A stretch of 64,000 nt of DNA from Candidatus Arsenophonus triatominarum (lineage in GTDB: Bacteria > Pseudomonadota > Gammaproteobacteria > Enterobacterales > Enterobacteriaceae): contig NZ_LWMI01000006.1 in assembly GCF_001640365.1 (NCBI RefSeq), forward strand, positions 328,288 through 392,287, written 5' to 3'. Shown one piece after another: positions 32,232 through 41,675 of the stretch. Each line of letters starts with the position of its first letter. The first letter of the stretch is position 1. The translations under genes and the position numbers were made by a program. Below the pieces are notes generated by a model. It was not told the DNA's origin and searched no databases. It saw only the letters and a list, made by a program, of their open reading frames with translations.

Positions 32232-33383
32232 ATGTTTTTTATGACAATAAAAGCAATATGGGCTAACTTTAGTTTTGCTTTTAATCAAGAAATGCAGATT
32301 GCTGTACGTAGCCCGATCCTACATTGGTTAAGTTGGATATTTCCATTACTTCTATTCATGTTAGTAATAGCTAACTTTTCTAAAGAAACCTTGTTAAATC
32401 TTCCTGTTTCAGTGGTTGATCATGACCATAGCCTATTATCAAATGAGTTAATTCGTAATTTAAATGCAGCGCCACATGCTGATATTAAAGCGATTGATGG
32501 CACAATCAATACTTCGTTATTACATTTAGGCAGTGCTAAAGATTATGCTTTGCTCTACATTCCCTCTCATTTTGAAAAGGATGTTCTTACGGGTCGGCAA
32601 CCGACAGTCAGAATGTATTATAATGCCTTATTTTATGCCTCTGGCAGTTATGCCATTCAAGATTTTAGCGGGGTAATCGCTCAACTGAATGCACAATTCC
32701 GTCCAATATTAGCTTCATCAATGGGGCGTAGTATACCTCCTTTAGCCAGAGTTACCCTCTCTTATGATAGCCTGTTTAACCCTAGTGGAAACTATATCTA
32801 TTATCAGCAATTTGCTGTTACTATCCATATGTTACAGTTGTTTGTTATCACTTGTACTATCTATATTATGTCGCGTGGTACGGCATTATTAACCAACAAA
32901 ACATTTACCAGTGCACTATTAGGCAAATTGGCGCCTTACACCCTGTTTTTTACCACATTATTATTAATTGAAATTGCTGCTCTCTCTTTTTTCTTTGACG
33001 CCAAAATTGCCGGTAACCCATTTTACCTTTTGCTGGTGGGCTTTTTTTATGTCATTGCCGCCCAAAGTGTCGGTATGTTGTTATTCGTTTTTACCAAAAG
33101 TATTTTTACTGCCTATAGTTTGATCGGAATGATGGTTAGCTTTGCATTAGCTTTTTCCGGGTTTACCATGCCAATTATGGCAATGGCTTGGCCCGCGCAG
33201 ATTGTGGCAAATATTCAACCACTTACTCATGCATTAAATGTGATGTTTGATATTTTTTTGCGAGAGGTTTCTTTGCTACGCGTCATACAAGTCTGTTTAA
33301 TATTGCTAATTTATCCTGCTATTTGTGCCTTTTTGATTCGTAATCGCCTGTTAACGAGGCTAAGAATGCAGGAGGCATTTTGA
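32232..33383 (+). CDS. ABC-2 type transporter permease, first
   Basis: 383 residues with one N-terminal membrane segment near residues 32-50, a large extracytoplasmic domain (about 60-200, with VSVVDHDHSLLSNELIR), then five C-terminal membrane segments, the ABC-2 (YhhJ/YbhR-like) layout. The ATG lies directly after the upstream stop and the stop overlaps the next TTG start (TTGA). No ATP-binding protein is encoded next to it, unlike the classic YbhFSR arrangement. Substrate unknown. Confidence 0.85.
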   Translation: MFFMTIKAIWANFSFAFNQEMQIAVRSPILHWLSWIFPLLLFMLVIANFSKETLLNLPVSVVDHDHSLLSNELIRNLNAAPHADIKAIDGTINTSLLHLGSAKDYALLYIPSHFEKDVLTGRQPTVRMYYNALFYASGSYAIQDFSGVIAQLNAQFRPILASSMGRSIPPLARVTLSYDSLFNPSGNYIYYQQFAVTIHMLQLFVITCTIYIMSRGTALLTNKTFTSALLGKLAPYTLFFTTLLLIEIAALSFFFDAKIAGNPFYLLLVGFFYVIAAQSVGMLLFVFTKSIFTAYSLIGMMVSFALAFSGFTMPIMAMAWPAQIVANIQPLTHALNVMFDIFLREVSLLRVIQVCLILLIYPAICAFLIRNRLLTRLRMQEAF

Positions 33384-34543
33384 TAAAGCTATATTTGCAG
33401 ACTTTTTATCGGGTATTACTTGGCATGTTGGCAAAGCCCATGTGGTTATTGTTGTTGATTTCGTTATCAATTATGAGTCTGATTTATATTCGGCCAGTAC
33501 TGTGGGATTTACCAGTAGCGATTATTAATCAAGATCATAGTTCTGCTAGCCGCTTACTTATGAACCGATTAGATACGATACCAAAAATAAAATTACACAG
33601 TTATGATGATTTGGCCAGAGCAAGGGCTGATATGCGTGAACGGAAATTGTTTGCCATTATTCTTATTCCTATCGATTTTGAAAAGGGTTTACTCAATGGT
33701 AAAAATATTACGATACCAGTTTATGGTGATGGTACTAATCGACTTGCCAACGGCCAAATACATAAAGAAATTTCCTCTGCTTATATTCAGTTGTTAAACG
33801 AATATAATACTCAACGGCTAAAAAATGCAGGGTTTACTGATCAACAGGCCAGTACATTATTAACACCCATTAAAGGAATAACAGAACCTTTATTCAATCC
33901 TGGCCCGAGTTTCGCTGCGATTGTTTTTCCAGGTTTATTGGTCATGTTATTACAACACTCACTGTTAGTCGCTTGTGTGAAAGCCTATATTGACGTTCAC
34001 AAAGCGGCAAACGGCAAAATCTCTTCCGCTGTTTATCTGGGGGCATGGTCAGCGTTGCTACCCATTTGGTTATTCCTATCGGCCATCTTTTTTGCACTTT
34101 GGCCTTGGGTATTGGGTTACCGACAAGAAGCACCACTTTATCAGCTTGTGATCGTCACCTTACCATTCTTATTGGCGGTTTTAGGGTTAGGTAAGTTTGT
34201 TACCGAATTTTTACGTAGTGTCGAAATGATTTATCTAACACTGGCTTTTCTAACCACGCCGGTATTTTATATTTCAGGCACTATTTGGCCATTACAAGCA
34301 ATGCCGGATTGGGTAAGAATGGTTGCTCATTCCTTACCTTCAACATGGGCAATAAAAGCGATAGCGGGTATTAACCAACTTGATTTAAGTTTATCTGACG
34401 TAGGTGTTGATATCTTGATGATGCTAATGTTAGGCACAATTTATGCGTTACTGGGCATATTGATCAATATGTTACGTAATGGTGAACTGCGCCAGTTCAG
34501 CCACCATTTGCGTTGTTTATTGAAAAGAAAAAAACGTTTTTAG
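33380..34543 (+). CDS. ABC-2 type transporter permease, second
   Basis: 387 residues, paralogous in layout to the preceding gene: N-terminal membrane segment, extracytoplasmic domain with VAIINQDHSSASRLLMNRL, and C-terminal membrane segments with SGTIWPLQAMPDWVR. TTG start at 33380 overlaps the previous stop, implying translational coupling. The two are likely a heterodimeric permease served by the HlyD-type adaptor. Confidence 0.85.
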   Translation: MIKLYLQTFYRVLLGMLAKPMWLLLLISLSIMSLIYIRPVLWDLPVAIINQDHSSASRLLMNRLDTIPKIKLHSYDDLARARADMRERKLFAIILIPIDFEKGLLNGKNITIPVYGDGTNRLANGQIHKEISSAYIQLLNEYNTQRLKNAGFTDQQASTLLTPIKGITEPLFNPGPSFAAIVFPGLLVMLLQHSLLVACVKAYIDVHKAANGKISSAVYLGAWSALLPIWLFLSAIFFALWPWVLGYRQEAPLYQLVIVTLPFLLAVLGLGKFVTEFLRSVEMIYLTLAFLTTPVFYISGTIWPLQAMPDWVRMVAHSLPSTWAIKAIAGINQLDLSLSDVGVDILMMLMLGTIYALLGILINMLRNGELRQFSHHLRCLLKRKKRF

Positions 34544-34612
34544 TTTTCATGGTATAAGCGATAAACCGGCTGCGCGCCGCCAAAAGCCGTTACAATTTGT
34601 ATCATTAAAATA

Positions 34613-35636
34613 GTTGCTGAATAGAGAGTTGCATTTTTTGTCACGCTATAGACAATAAAAAGAGGTTTAACTTAGAAAATAACGGTTTGAAATGATCAAC
34701 AAAGAGCGGTTGTTACGAGATAATCGTTTATGTAAAGCAATCATTGGATTATCAGTCGAAGAATTGAAAAATTTAGCCGCTGAATTTTCAGCTTGTTATT
34801 TGATTTATCGGAAAAAGAATCGAAAAGATCACGAGCGGCAGATGGGTGCAGGGCAGAAAGGATTTATCCCAACCCCATTAGATAAACTGCTTTTTATTTT
34901 ATTGTATTTAAAATGTTATCCGACCTATGATTTGCAAGGACTTCTTTTTGGTTTAGATAGAACACGGGTATGTCGCTGGGTAAAAATATTATTGCCGGTT
35001 TTAGAGATGACCTTGGGGCGAGAATGTGTTTTGCCCGCTCGTCAAATTCGCTCTGCTGAGGAATTTTTTCGCGCCTTTCCTGGAGTTAAAGACGTCTTTA
35101 TTGATGGGACAGAGCGACCTGTCCAAAAGCCTAAGAATCTGCGTCGGCGAAAAAAATGTATTCGGGAAAGAAAAGACAGACCACTCGAAAAGGGCTTATT
35201 ATGACTGACGAAACGAGGAAAATTGGATTTATCCCCATGATCAAAAATGGGCGCCGTCACGATAAACGCTTACTCGATAAAGTCGATATAATTCGCCATA
35301 TTCCCCCTGAGGTAACCATCTGGGCCGATACCGGTTTTCAAGGTATAGATAAACAGCATCCTAATACACAAATCCCAAAAAAAGGAACTCGAAAAAGACC
35401 TTTATCGCCTGAACAAAAACAAGAAAATAAAATAATCTCGGGCATCCGTATTACGGTTGAACACGCCATCGCGGGTATCAAGCGCCTCGGTTGTGTGACC
35501 CAAATTTTACGGAATCGTAGACCCTTTATTGATGATACCTTTTTACTCCTTAGTGCCGGTCTTTGGAATTTCCATCTCAGAACAGCCTAAAATTTACTTC
35601 AATCACCGAAATACCCTTATTTCACTATTAAGCAAC
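34613..35636 (+). mobile_element. IS5-type element (ISL2/IS427-like)
   Basis: About 1,024 bp between GTTGCTGAATAGAGA (34613) and the inverted CACTATTAAGCAAC (ending 35636), imperfect inverted repeats. No clear target duplication. MITE-B at 19149-19325 shares these ends. Confidence 0.75.
34692..35590 (+). CDS. IS5-type transposase in two overlapping frames (probable -1 frameshift)
   Basis: The first frame (34692-35204) holds an N-terminal helical domain and FIDGTERPVQKP with the first catalytic aspartate. The second frame (to 35590) holds IWADTGFQG and ITVEHAIAGIKRLG with the other aspartate and the glutamate, a DDE_Tnp_4 pattern. The switch falls at CGA-AAA-AAA-TGT (about 35148-35159), which contains A_AAA_AAA in register for a -1 shift leading to ATG-TAT. 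Some IS5-family groups, such as IS427, use such frameshifting, so this may be a working element rather than a mutant. Fused product about 300 residues. Confidence 0.82.
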
Positions 35637-35650
35637 ACGCTTATTAGTTA

Positions 35651-35894
35651 ACCTGAGTTCGGGATAAGAAATAAACACGAGTTTCGCACCAATAAAAAAA
35701 CGCTCTATTTTTAAGTTTAATTCAGCATAATATATAAATAGACAAAATCTTATAAATTAAAAGCAACTTATTGTAATTTAAACAAATTTATACGTTTTAG
35801 TAACTTGCAAATTAACCATTGCTTTTAAGCCATTTCTGGAATTTTATATGCCTGTGCGAAACTCGTGATAAAGTGAAAGTCTTGCTATTCAAAT
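35651..35894 (+). mobile_element. IS982-type element fragment, copy 3
   Basis: Only the left end is present (ACCTGAGTTCGGGATAAG then GTGAAAGTCTTGCTATTC), interrupted by MITE-A copy 11 and cut at 35894 by the IS256-type element. Confidence 0.88.
35676..35867 (-). mobile_element. MITE-A copy 11
   Basis: 192 bp, duplication ATAAA at 35671-35675 and 35868-35872, inserted in the left end of IS982-type copy 3. Confidence 0.93.
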
Positions 35895-36733
35895 GAGGGT
35901 GTTCATAATTCTGTGTCAGGGGATTTTATATTTTGATTATACCATCTAGGCGCCCTTTAAAATAGATGGACAATTGAGCAATGGTTAACGCCCAGTTACT
36001 AATCGGCATAGTCCATTTGTTGGATACCTGATTGATGCCAATATAGAGTAATTTTAATAAGCTGTTTTCATTAGGAAAAGCCCCTTTGGTTTTAGTTAAT
36101 GTCCTAAACTGCCGATGAACCGCCTCTACTGCATTGGTCGTATAAATGGGTTTTCTAATGGCTTTAGGGTATCGAAAATAAGCACTGAGCAACTCCCATT
36201 TACTTCGCCAGGATTCTAGCACTATCGGGTATTTTTCACCCCATTTCGATTCCAGTTCATCAAGGCTCAGCAGCCGCTTTAGTATCTGCACGATAAACCG
36301 GCTTAGCCATAAAGGCTTTTTGGTCTTTACTGGCAATATAACGTAAGCTATTGCGAATTTGATGAACTACGCATAGCTGAACTTCTGTCTGCGGGAAAAT
36401 ACTGGCTATCGCTTCTGGAAACCCTTTTAATCCGTCAACACAAGCGATTAAAATATCTTGTATACCACGGTTATGTAAGTCAGTCAGAACGCTCAGCCAA
36501 TGATGTGCTCCTTCTGTTTCAGACATATAGAGTCCTAACAATTCCTTATGCCCATCGGTGGTTAGTCCAAGTACTGTGTAGATTGCCTTATTGATATAGT
36601 GACCATCATGTTTTATCTTGTAATGAATGGCATCGAGCCAGACAAAAGGATAGAGCGCCTCCAGAGGGCGTTGTTGCCAAGGCAATTTGTCAGTAATATG
36701 CGTAATAGCTCCATCTGATATTTCCAGTCCATA

Positions 36734-37614
36734 TAGCTAGGCGACTTAATTTTGATTACAGCATATGTATTAAAAACAGGTCATCGATAGTGCATCCTGT
36801 TTCCATCTTTTTACGTTTAGCTTGAGACCATTTATGTTCTATAGGATTTAAATCTGGTGAATACACAGGCAAATATTCTATCTGGTGTCCTGCGTTTATA
36901 ATTGCCTGTTCAATATTCTTACCTTTGTGAAAGCTAGCGTTGTCCATAAAAATAACAGAATTTTCAGGAAGTTCTGGGAGCAATATTTTTGTGATCCAAA
37001 CATAAAAAACATCACGGTTAATATTGCAATCAAATAATCCGATAGCAAAAAGGGTTGTTCCCAATAAAGCGCCAATAACATTTGTTCTTCCCTTAGCACC
37101 CCAGTTTTTCAGGCCAAAACAACGGTGACCTTTTGGGGAATAGCCGTGAGTTCGTGGAGTGTCATGTGAAAAACCACTTTCATCAATAAAAACAACAGAT
37201 TTATCTTTTTTTTCATACTGTTGTCTTTTTTGCTGATGTGCCAGCCTGTCGCTTTCGTTGGTTTTTGGATGGAATAGAGTTTTTTTTATAGGTTAATCCC
37301 AGCTTTTTAAGGGATTGCCAAATAGTCTTTTTACAAACACCGAATCGCTCTGCCCGTTCCTTTTGGTAAGCATCTGGATACTGTTCCACATCTTTTGCTA
37401 AAGCATTTTTATCGAGCTTCCTCTTACGTGGCGTTGAATTTTTTGGCTCTGGTCGTTTAAGCCAACGTACTAAAGACGCTTTTCCAATACGGAATTGTTT
37501 CGCAGTTTCTCGAATTGTTAAACCTTCGGCTTTCCTTACAGATATTACTTTACGTCGAAAATCAATTGTATAACTCATAACACACCTTGTAATCAAAATT
37601 AAGTCGCCTAGCTA
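36734..37614 (-). mobile_element. IS630-type element, copy 5
   Basis: 881 bp, TA at 36732-36733 and 37615-37616. Copy 1 of the IS256-type element gives the uninterrupted target sequence and confirms the TA duplication. Confidence 0.95.
36756..37578 (-). pseudogene. IS630-type transposase, frame-interrupted (8-A tract)
   Basis: Same 8-A lesion (about 37280-37287 on the plus strand as T). Catalytic residues preserved in the downstream frame. Confidence 0.85.
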
Positions 37615-38124
37615 TATAATTCTGCAACATGTTTTTGAATATCACGATAACTCATGCCTAATGCAAATAACGATAGGATTTTGTTATCAATATCCTCTGA
37701 TAATTTTGTCTGATTTTTCTTAATGAGCTGAGGCTCAAAAGCACCTGACCGGTCTCTGGGCGTTTTCAGTTCAAATTGACCTGATGTCGATTTAACCGTT
37801 TTTCGAGTATAGCCATTTTTACGCGTATCGATTGACGTTGTCGATAGGGAGTGTTCTATTTCTGCCTGCAGGGCAGCTTCGGTCAGCTGTTTTATGAGTG
37901 GTGTGAGTATTCCATCCGTACCGAGTAAATTTTTACCTGATTGTAATTGCTTCAACGCTTCATCAAAATTAAATGATTGATTTCTCATATTGTCATACCT
38001 CTTTTTTTTGAGTTTAAAATATGACACAGATTTTTGAACACTACTGTAATAGCTAAAAATTACTATATTATTTGGTAATATTTAGATTTCATTTTGCTCA
38101 TTAAGTCGATAATATGTTGACAGT

Positions 38125-38162
38125 AAAAATTAACCGGTTCTGTTGTAGTCGGTTAATTTTTT
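38125..38162. terminator. Strong bidirectional terminator-like hairpin
   Basis: AAAAATTAACCG (38125-38136) pairs with CGGTTAATTTTT (38150-38161), followed by further T and preceded by A. The gene it once served is not visible: left of it lies the IS256-type element. Confidence 0.65.
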
Positions 38163-38285
38163 AAAAAAATATCCTTGTTTTTTAGTTTAACAAATATATT
38201 AATCTTTTTTATCTATTTTTAAATACCAATTTATTTCTTGTCATCTAACGATAAATCTAATTAGTTATATCGAATTTAACTATTA

Positions 38286-38477
38286 CACGAGTTTCGCACC
38301 AATAAAAAAACGCTCTATTTTTAAGTTTAATTCAGCATAATATATAAATAGAGAAAATCTTATAAATTAAAAGCAACTTATTGTAATTTAAACAAATTTA
38401 TACGTTTTAGTAACTTGCAAATTAACCATTGATTTTAAGCTATTTCTGGAATTTTATATGCCTGTGCGAAACTCGTG
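38286..38477 (-). mobile_element. MITE-A copy 12
   Basis: 192 bp, flanks TATTA and TATTT (one mismatch), in the gap upstream of the T3SS operon. It is the last copy in the window. Confidence 0.9.
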
Positions 38478-38885
38478 TATTTATTCTATTTGGTTATATT
38501 TATTTATTGGTATTTATCCTAATTAAATTTAATGCTAATCATAACTTGTTTATTTTTTATTGATATTTCAGGTGAATACCGGATATAGAAATTGAATATT
38601 AACCACCAAACTACGTTATATGCAGTAAAGCAATAATATAGAAATAAGTCATTAAATAACAATAAAACACTAACAGAAATATTAATAATGGATAGAGTTG
38701 CATAGGTTTTTTAGTTTTAAAAAAGATTTGAATACTGATGCATCGTTAAGTGTTTTGATTCAAATGAAATAGCATTATTTATCTCGTTTGGTAATAACTA
38801 TTTACATCCATTTTTATTGATAGTTGAAAAATAAGATAGAATAAGGTCTGGCAAACAATGCTTAATTTGACGTTAGGGTAAAATT
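38478..38885. other. Upstream region of the T3SS operon
   Basis: 408 AT-rich bases with no coding frame. It must carry the operon promoter unless transcription comes from further left. I see an AGGG (38873-38876) as a weak ribosome-binding site for the needle gene but no confident promoter. Confidence 0.4.
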
Positions 38886-39101
38886 ATGGATTTCAATGCT
38901 ATCATCAACCAATTATCGCAACTATCTGCTAATGCTGCTGGTGATATTAAAAGTAAAATCGCCAACGCTGATCCTAGCAATCCGGATCAGATGATACAGA
39001 TGCAGTTTGCGGTACAGCAATATTCCAATTTTATCGGTTACGAAAGCGCTTTGATCAAAGTGGTTAAAGACATGATACAAGGGATTATTGCCAAAATATG
39101 A
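38886..39101 (+). CDS. sctF: T3SS needle protein SctF (SsaG/EscF type)
   Basis: The needle subunit polymerises outside the cell into the T3SS needle. At 71 residues it has the usual size, with two helices separated by a turn (ADPSNPDQM) and the hydrophobic C-terminal IIAKI on which polymerisation depends in the family. First gene of the operon. Its stop overlaps the next ATG (ATGA). Order needle, SctG-like, rod, SctJ matches SPI-2 ssaG-H-I-J. Confidence 0.9.
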   Translation: MDFNAIINQLSQLSANAAGDIKSKIANADPSNPDQMIQMQFAVQQYSNFIGYESALIKVVKDMIQGIIAKI

Positions 39102-39403
39102 AAAAAGAAGATAAACAATTATTGGTAGAAATTGCGCTTGCTGCTGCCAATCATGGATTAATAAAACAGGCTTATGCCATTTTAGCTGTGTTTCCAGAAT
39201 TGATTGCTGACGAAGAGGCGCGTGCGCTATGTAGCGGTTTAGTCTACTTTGCGTTAGGTGAAAATAGTGCCGCGCTGCGTTCATTAATAGGCATGAAGAG
39301 TAATCAAGCTGAAGGATTACGATGTTTATTTTCCTTGCCTGCTGACATGGTCGATCATGCGCAAATTTATGCTTTATTAGCAGGAGATGAAAATGGACAT
39401 TAA
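39098..39403 (+). CDS. SctG-like needle chaperone (SsaH/EscG type)
   Basis: 101 residues, all-alpha, with TPR-like repeats (IALAAANHGLIKQAYAIL, GLVYFALGENSAALRSL). This resembles the YscG/EscG/SsaH proteins that keep the needle subunit soluble in the cytoplasm. Assigned mainly by position between needle and rod genes plus fold-like features. Overlaps neighbours on both sides. Confidence 0.75.
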   Translation: MKKEDKQLLVEIALAAANHGLIKQAYAILAVFPELIADEEARALCSGLVYFALGENSAALRSLIGMKSNQAEGLRCLFSLPADMVDHAQIYALLAGDENGH

Positions 39404-39692
39404 AGCGGTAGCCCCCATCAATATGATGAAGACCCAGGCGGCAGAAGCAGTTAATCCTGATAGCCAATTAGTTGAAAAATTCAATCAATTAATGCAACAC
39501 GGTCAAGGACAAACGGCTGCATTAGGGTCAGTTCTTCCATCAACTGTCGAGCCGATGGCTCAGGCACTGTCACCTACCCAAGCCGTGCAAGGACAAGCAA
39601 TGATAGTAAAAGCCGTTCTTGAAGTGGATATGGCAGCTAAAACGGCAGGAAGTCTTGCTCAATCGATCAATAAATTAGTGGCCATGCAATGA
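39393..39692 (+). CDS. sctI: T3SS inner rod protein SctI
   Basis: About 99 residues. A disordered N-terminal half leads to a C-terminal amphipathic helix (AAKTAGSLAQSINKLVAMQ), as in PrgJ/SsaI inner rod subunits. The ATG at 39393 is better spaced from AGGAG (39382-39386) than the one at 39387. Overlaps sctJ (ATGA). Confidence 0.85.
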   Translation: MDIKAVAPINMMKTQAAEAVNPDSQLVEKFNQLMQHGQGQTAALGSVLPSTVEPMAQALSPTQAVQGQAMIVKAVLEVDMAAKTAGSLAQSINKLVAMQ

Positions 39693-40423
39693 AATACTTA
39701 AAGTATTTATGTTTATTATTGGTGTTATTCCTGACCGGCTGTAAGGTCGAGTTATACCGCAATTTGCCGCAAGATGAAGCTAATCAGATGGTGGCATTAT
39801 TGATGTTAAATCACATTGATGTTAATTCTGAAATCGATAGCAAAACTGGCAAAGTGACATTGCAAATCGAAAAAGATAAGTTCATCGATGCGGTGGAAAT
39901 ACTTAGGCAAAATGGTTACCCCAAAACACAATATCTTGGTATTGAGGATCTTTTTCCTGCAGGTCAATTAGTTTCTTCTCCTGCTCAAGAAGAAGCAAAA
40001 ATGCGTTATCTTAAAGAACAACAATTAGAGCGTACGCTATCAAACATGGACGGTGTTATTAGTGCACGCGTGTCTATTGCTCAGGCGAACAATAGTGAGG
40101 GTAATATTGATAATAGCACGCCAGAAAAGTCGGTAGCGGTTTACATTAAATATTCGCCAGAAGTCAATATGAGTGGTGTTGAAGCGCAAATTCGCAATTT
40201 AATTAAGAATGCGATATCAGGTTTGCAATCCGACAAAATTAGTTTGTTTTTGCAACCAGCTGAATTCCGTTATCAACCACAGAAAATTCAAACTGATCAG
40301 CAATGGCAATATTTACAGAATTATATTGTCACTAATAAAACGTTAATCTTATTGACTATTACAGGGATATTTATTGTCGTATTTGCAGTATTAATATTTG
40401 GACGCCGTAAGGATAAATCTTAA
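39689..40423 (+). CDS. sctJ: T3SS inner-membrane ring lipoprotein SctJ
   Basis: SctJ forms the inner MS-ring. At 244 residues it has a lipoprotein signal with LTGC lipobox (Cys 18), two ring-building motifs in the periplasmic part (NLPQDEANQMVALL near residue 25 and RTLSNMDGVISARVSIA near residue 113), and a C-terminal membrane segment (about residues 213-234) followed by a basic tail. Overlaps sctK by one base. Confidence 0.95.
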   Translation: MKYLKYLCLLLVLFLTGCKVELYRNLPQDEANQMVALLMLNHIDVNSEIDSKTGKVTLQIEKDKFIDAVEILRQNGYPKTQYLGIEDLFPAGQLVSSPAQEEAKMRYLKEQQLERTLSNMDGVISARVSIAQANNSEGNIDNSTPEKSVAVYIKYSPEVNMSGVEAQIRNLIKNAISGLQSDKISLFLQPAEFRYQPQKIQTDQQWQYLQNYIVTNKTLILLTITGIFIVVFAVLIFGRRKDKS

Positions 40424-41007
40424 TGACTGAATTGGCAGTGAGATTTAATTATTTATTATTCCATCCAGGCGAGATCATGCACGCTAAATGGTGGCAATCG
40501 CTTGGACTTAATGAATGGCAGTCTCGCTACCCAATTAGTAATGAGTTAAAACGACGCTTAGATAAATTGATACTTAATCGATTAGGATTTCAACCTGCTT
40601 TATATCGTCAAGTACCGGAAAATATGCAGACTTGGTTTTTGTTATTAACGAAAAAGCCATTTTTATTCACCGTCGTTGGATTAGTTTGTAATCCCTACCC
40701 TGACTATTTGTGGGATAGTGCTTATAGATCACGTTTGGCGACCTTATTAAGCCAGGAACAAATTAAGCAATTAATCGCTTTATGGCCGCCAGAGCGCCAC
40801 ACTGTTGCGGTGCCTTGGCTAGTTGAGGAATTTCTTGAGCAGGCACATCTTTACGCCTTAAATGTTTTCTCACATTATTGGCAGGGACAAGATTTTGCGC
40901 GGCTTTTGGCCTGGTATTTTGCACCATTAGAGCAGCAAATGGTCTGTTCACAGCAACAAATTGAACAGGCTGTTCGCTGGTTATTTCGTTTGGAGCGTTT
41001 TTTATGA
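40423..41007 (+). CDS. sctK: SctK-like T3SS cytoplasmic sorting-platform protein
   Basis: 194 residues, no signal or membrane segment, Trp-rich, placed between sctJ and sctL where SctK/OrgA-type proteins are encoded. Features such as the early LLFHPGEIMHAKWW and later FLEQAHLYALNVF fit the YscK/SsaK-neighbour family only loosely. Assignment rests mainly on position and size. Overlaps sctL (ATGA). Confidence 0.7.
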   Translation: MTELAVRFNYLLFHPGEIMHAKWWQSLGLNEWQSRYPISNELKRRLDKLILNRLGFQPALYRQVPENMQTWFLLLTKKPFLFTVVGLVCNPYPDYLWDSAYRSRLATLLSQEQIKQLIALWPPERHTVAVPWLVEEFLEQAHLYALNVFSHYWQGQDFARLLAWYFAPLEQQMVCSQQQIEQAVRWLFRLERFL

Positions 41008-41675
41008 ATGGATTTTTAGTGTTAGTTAAAGAGTTTGAGCTCTTAAAGCAAACATTGGAAATCACACCTGATGAAATTCAGCAAGGTTTAGCTGAATGTA
41101 GACGGGAACAGAAAGCCAAGCAACGTATTAAGCAATATGTAGATAAAGTGCGGCATGAGTGTGACGCGCTTCTGCAGGAAGCACAACAGATTGTTGCTAA
41201 AGCAGAGATGAGCGCTAAGGAGCAGGAAAAAGCGTGGCGAGAACAATTGCGGCAAGAAATAGTTGCAGAAAGTCTAAATTGGCTGGTTGAACAGGCGGAG
41301 TTGGAAAAACAATTAGTTGTCGTTTTACAGGAACGGATCTGCCAACAAGTAAAATTAGTCATCAAAGCCTGGAGTAAAAAACAAAATATTAGTGAAAATC
41401 TGATTAGCCAGATTACTGAGCAGATTGGTGAAGCAACCACTAAACAAAGTTTGGTATTGAGTGTTTCACCGGAACAGGCAGATAGGTTGGGTAAAATATT
41501 TGCAGAACAGATGCAAATTAGGCTCCGTTCTGATTTTGCACCATGGCAAGCAGAACTTAGTTCAAGTTGTATGACATTACGCTTTGATTTATATGAACAC
41601 CTTGAAAGGCTACTAGAAACTTGTGTTCCTACAATGGAAAAAACGCACTTGAGAGGAACTTGTGATGCGAATTGA
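41004..41675 (+). CDS. sctL: T3SS stator protein SctL
   Basis: SctL anchors the ATPase to the export apparatus. At 223 residues it has an N-terminal part, a long charged coiled coil (about residues 28-90, many Gln/Glu/Lys), and a C-terminal domain as in YscL/SsaK and F-type b/delta subunits. The end overlaps the next start. Confidence 0.85.
   Translation: MNGFLVLVKEFELLKQTLEITPDEIQQGLAECRREQKAKQRIKQYVDKVRHECDALLQEAQQIVAKAEMSAKEQEKAWREQLRQEIVAESLNWLVEQAELEKQLVVVLQERICQQVKLVIKAWSKKQNISENLISQITEQIGEATTKQSLVLSVSPEQADRLGKIFAEQMQIRLRSDFAPWQAELSSSCMTLRFDLYEHLERLLETCVPTMEKTHLRGTCDAN

Larger units (their letters stand above)
35926..37988 (-). pseudogene. IS256-type transposase pseudogene
   Basis: It starts MRNQSFNFDEALKQ at 37988 and is split by IS630-type copy 5 after HVAELY. 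It continues ISDGAITHITDK, loses about six codons near 36680, then shows FVWLDAIHYK, ACVDGLKGFPEAI and the C-terminal TTNAVEAVHRQFR in another frame (shift near 36270). Three lesions; not functional. Confidence 0.9.
35896..38044 (-). mobile_element. IS256-type element, copy 2, split by IS630-type copy 5
   Basis: About 1.27 kb without the nested IS. Ends share TGTTCA and CTGTGTCA (left AGGGTGTTCATAATTCTGTG, right inverted GTAGTGTTCAAAAATCTGTG). No matching flank duplication seen. Confidence 0.88.

Noticed and set aside
38478..38885. Search for an SsrB- or PhoP-type operator before the needle gene
   Set aside because: No convincing repeated motif could be read by eye in this AT-rich stretch.
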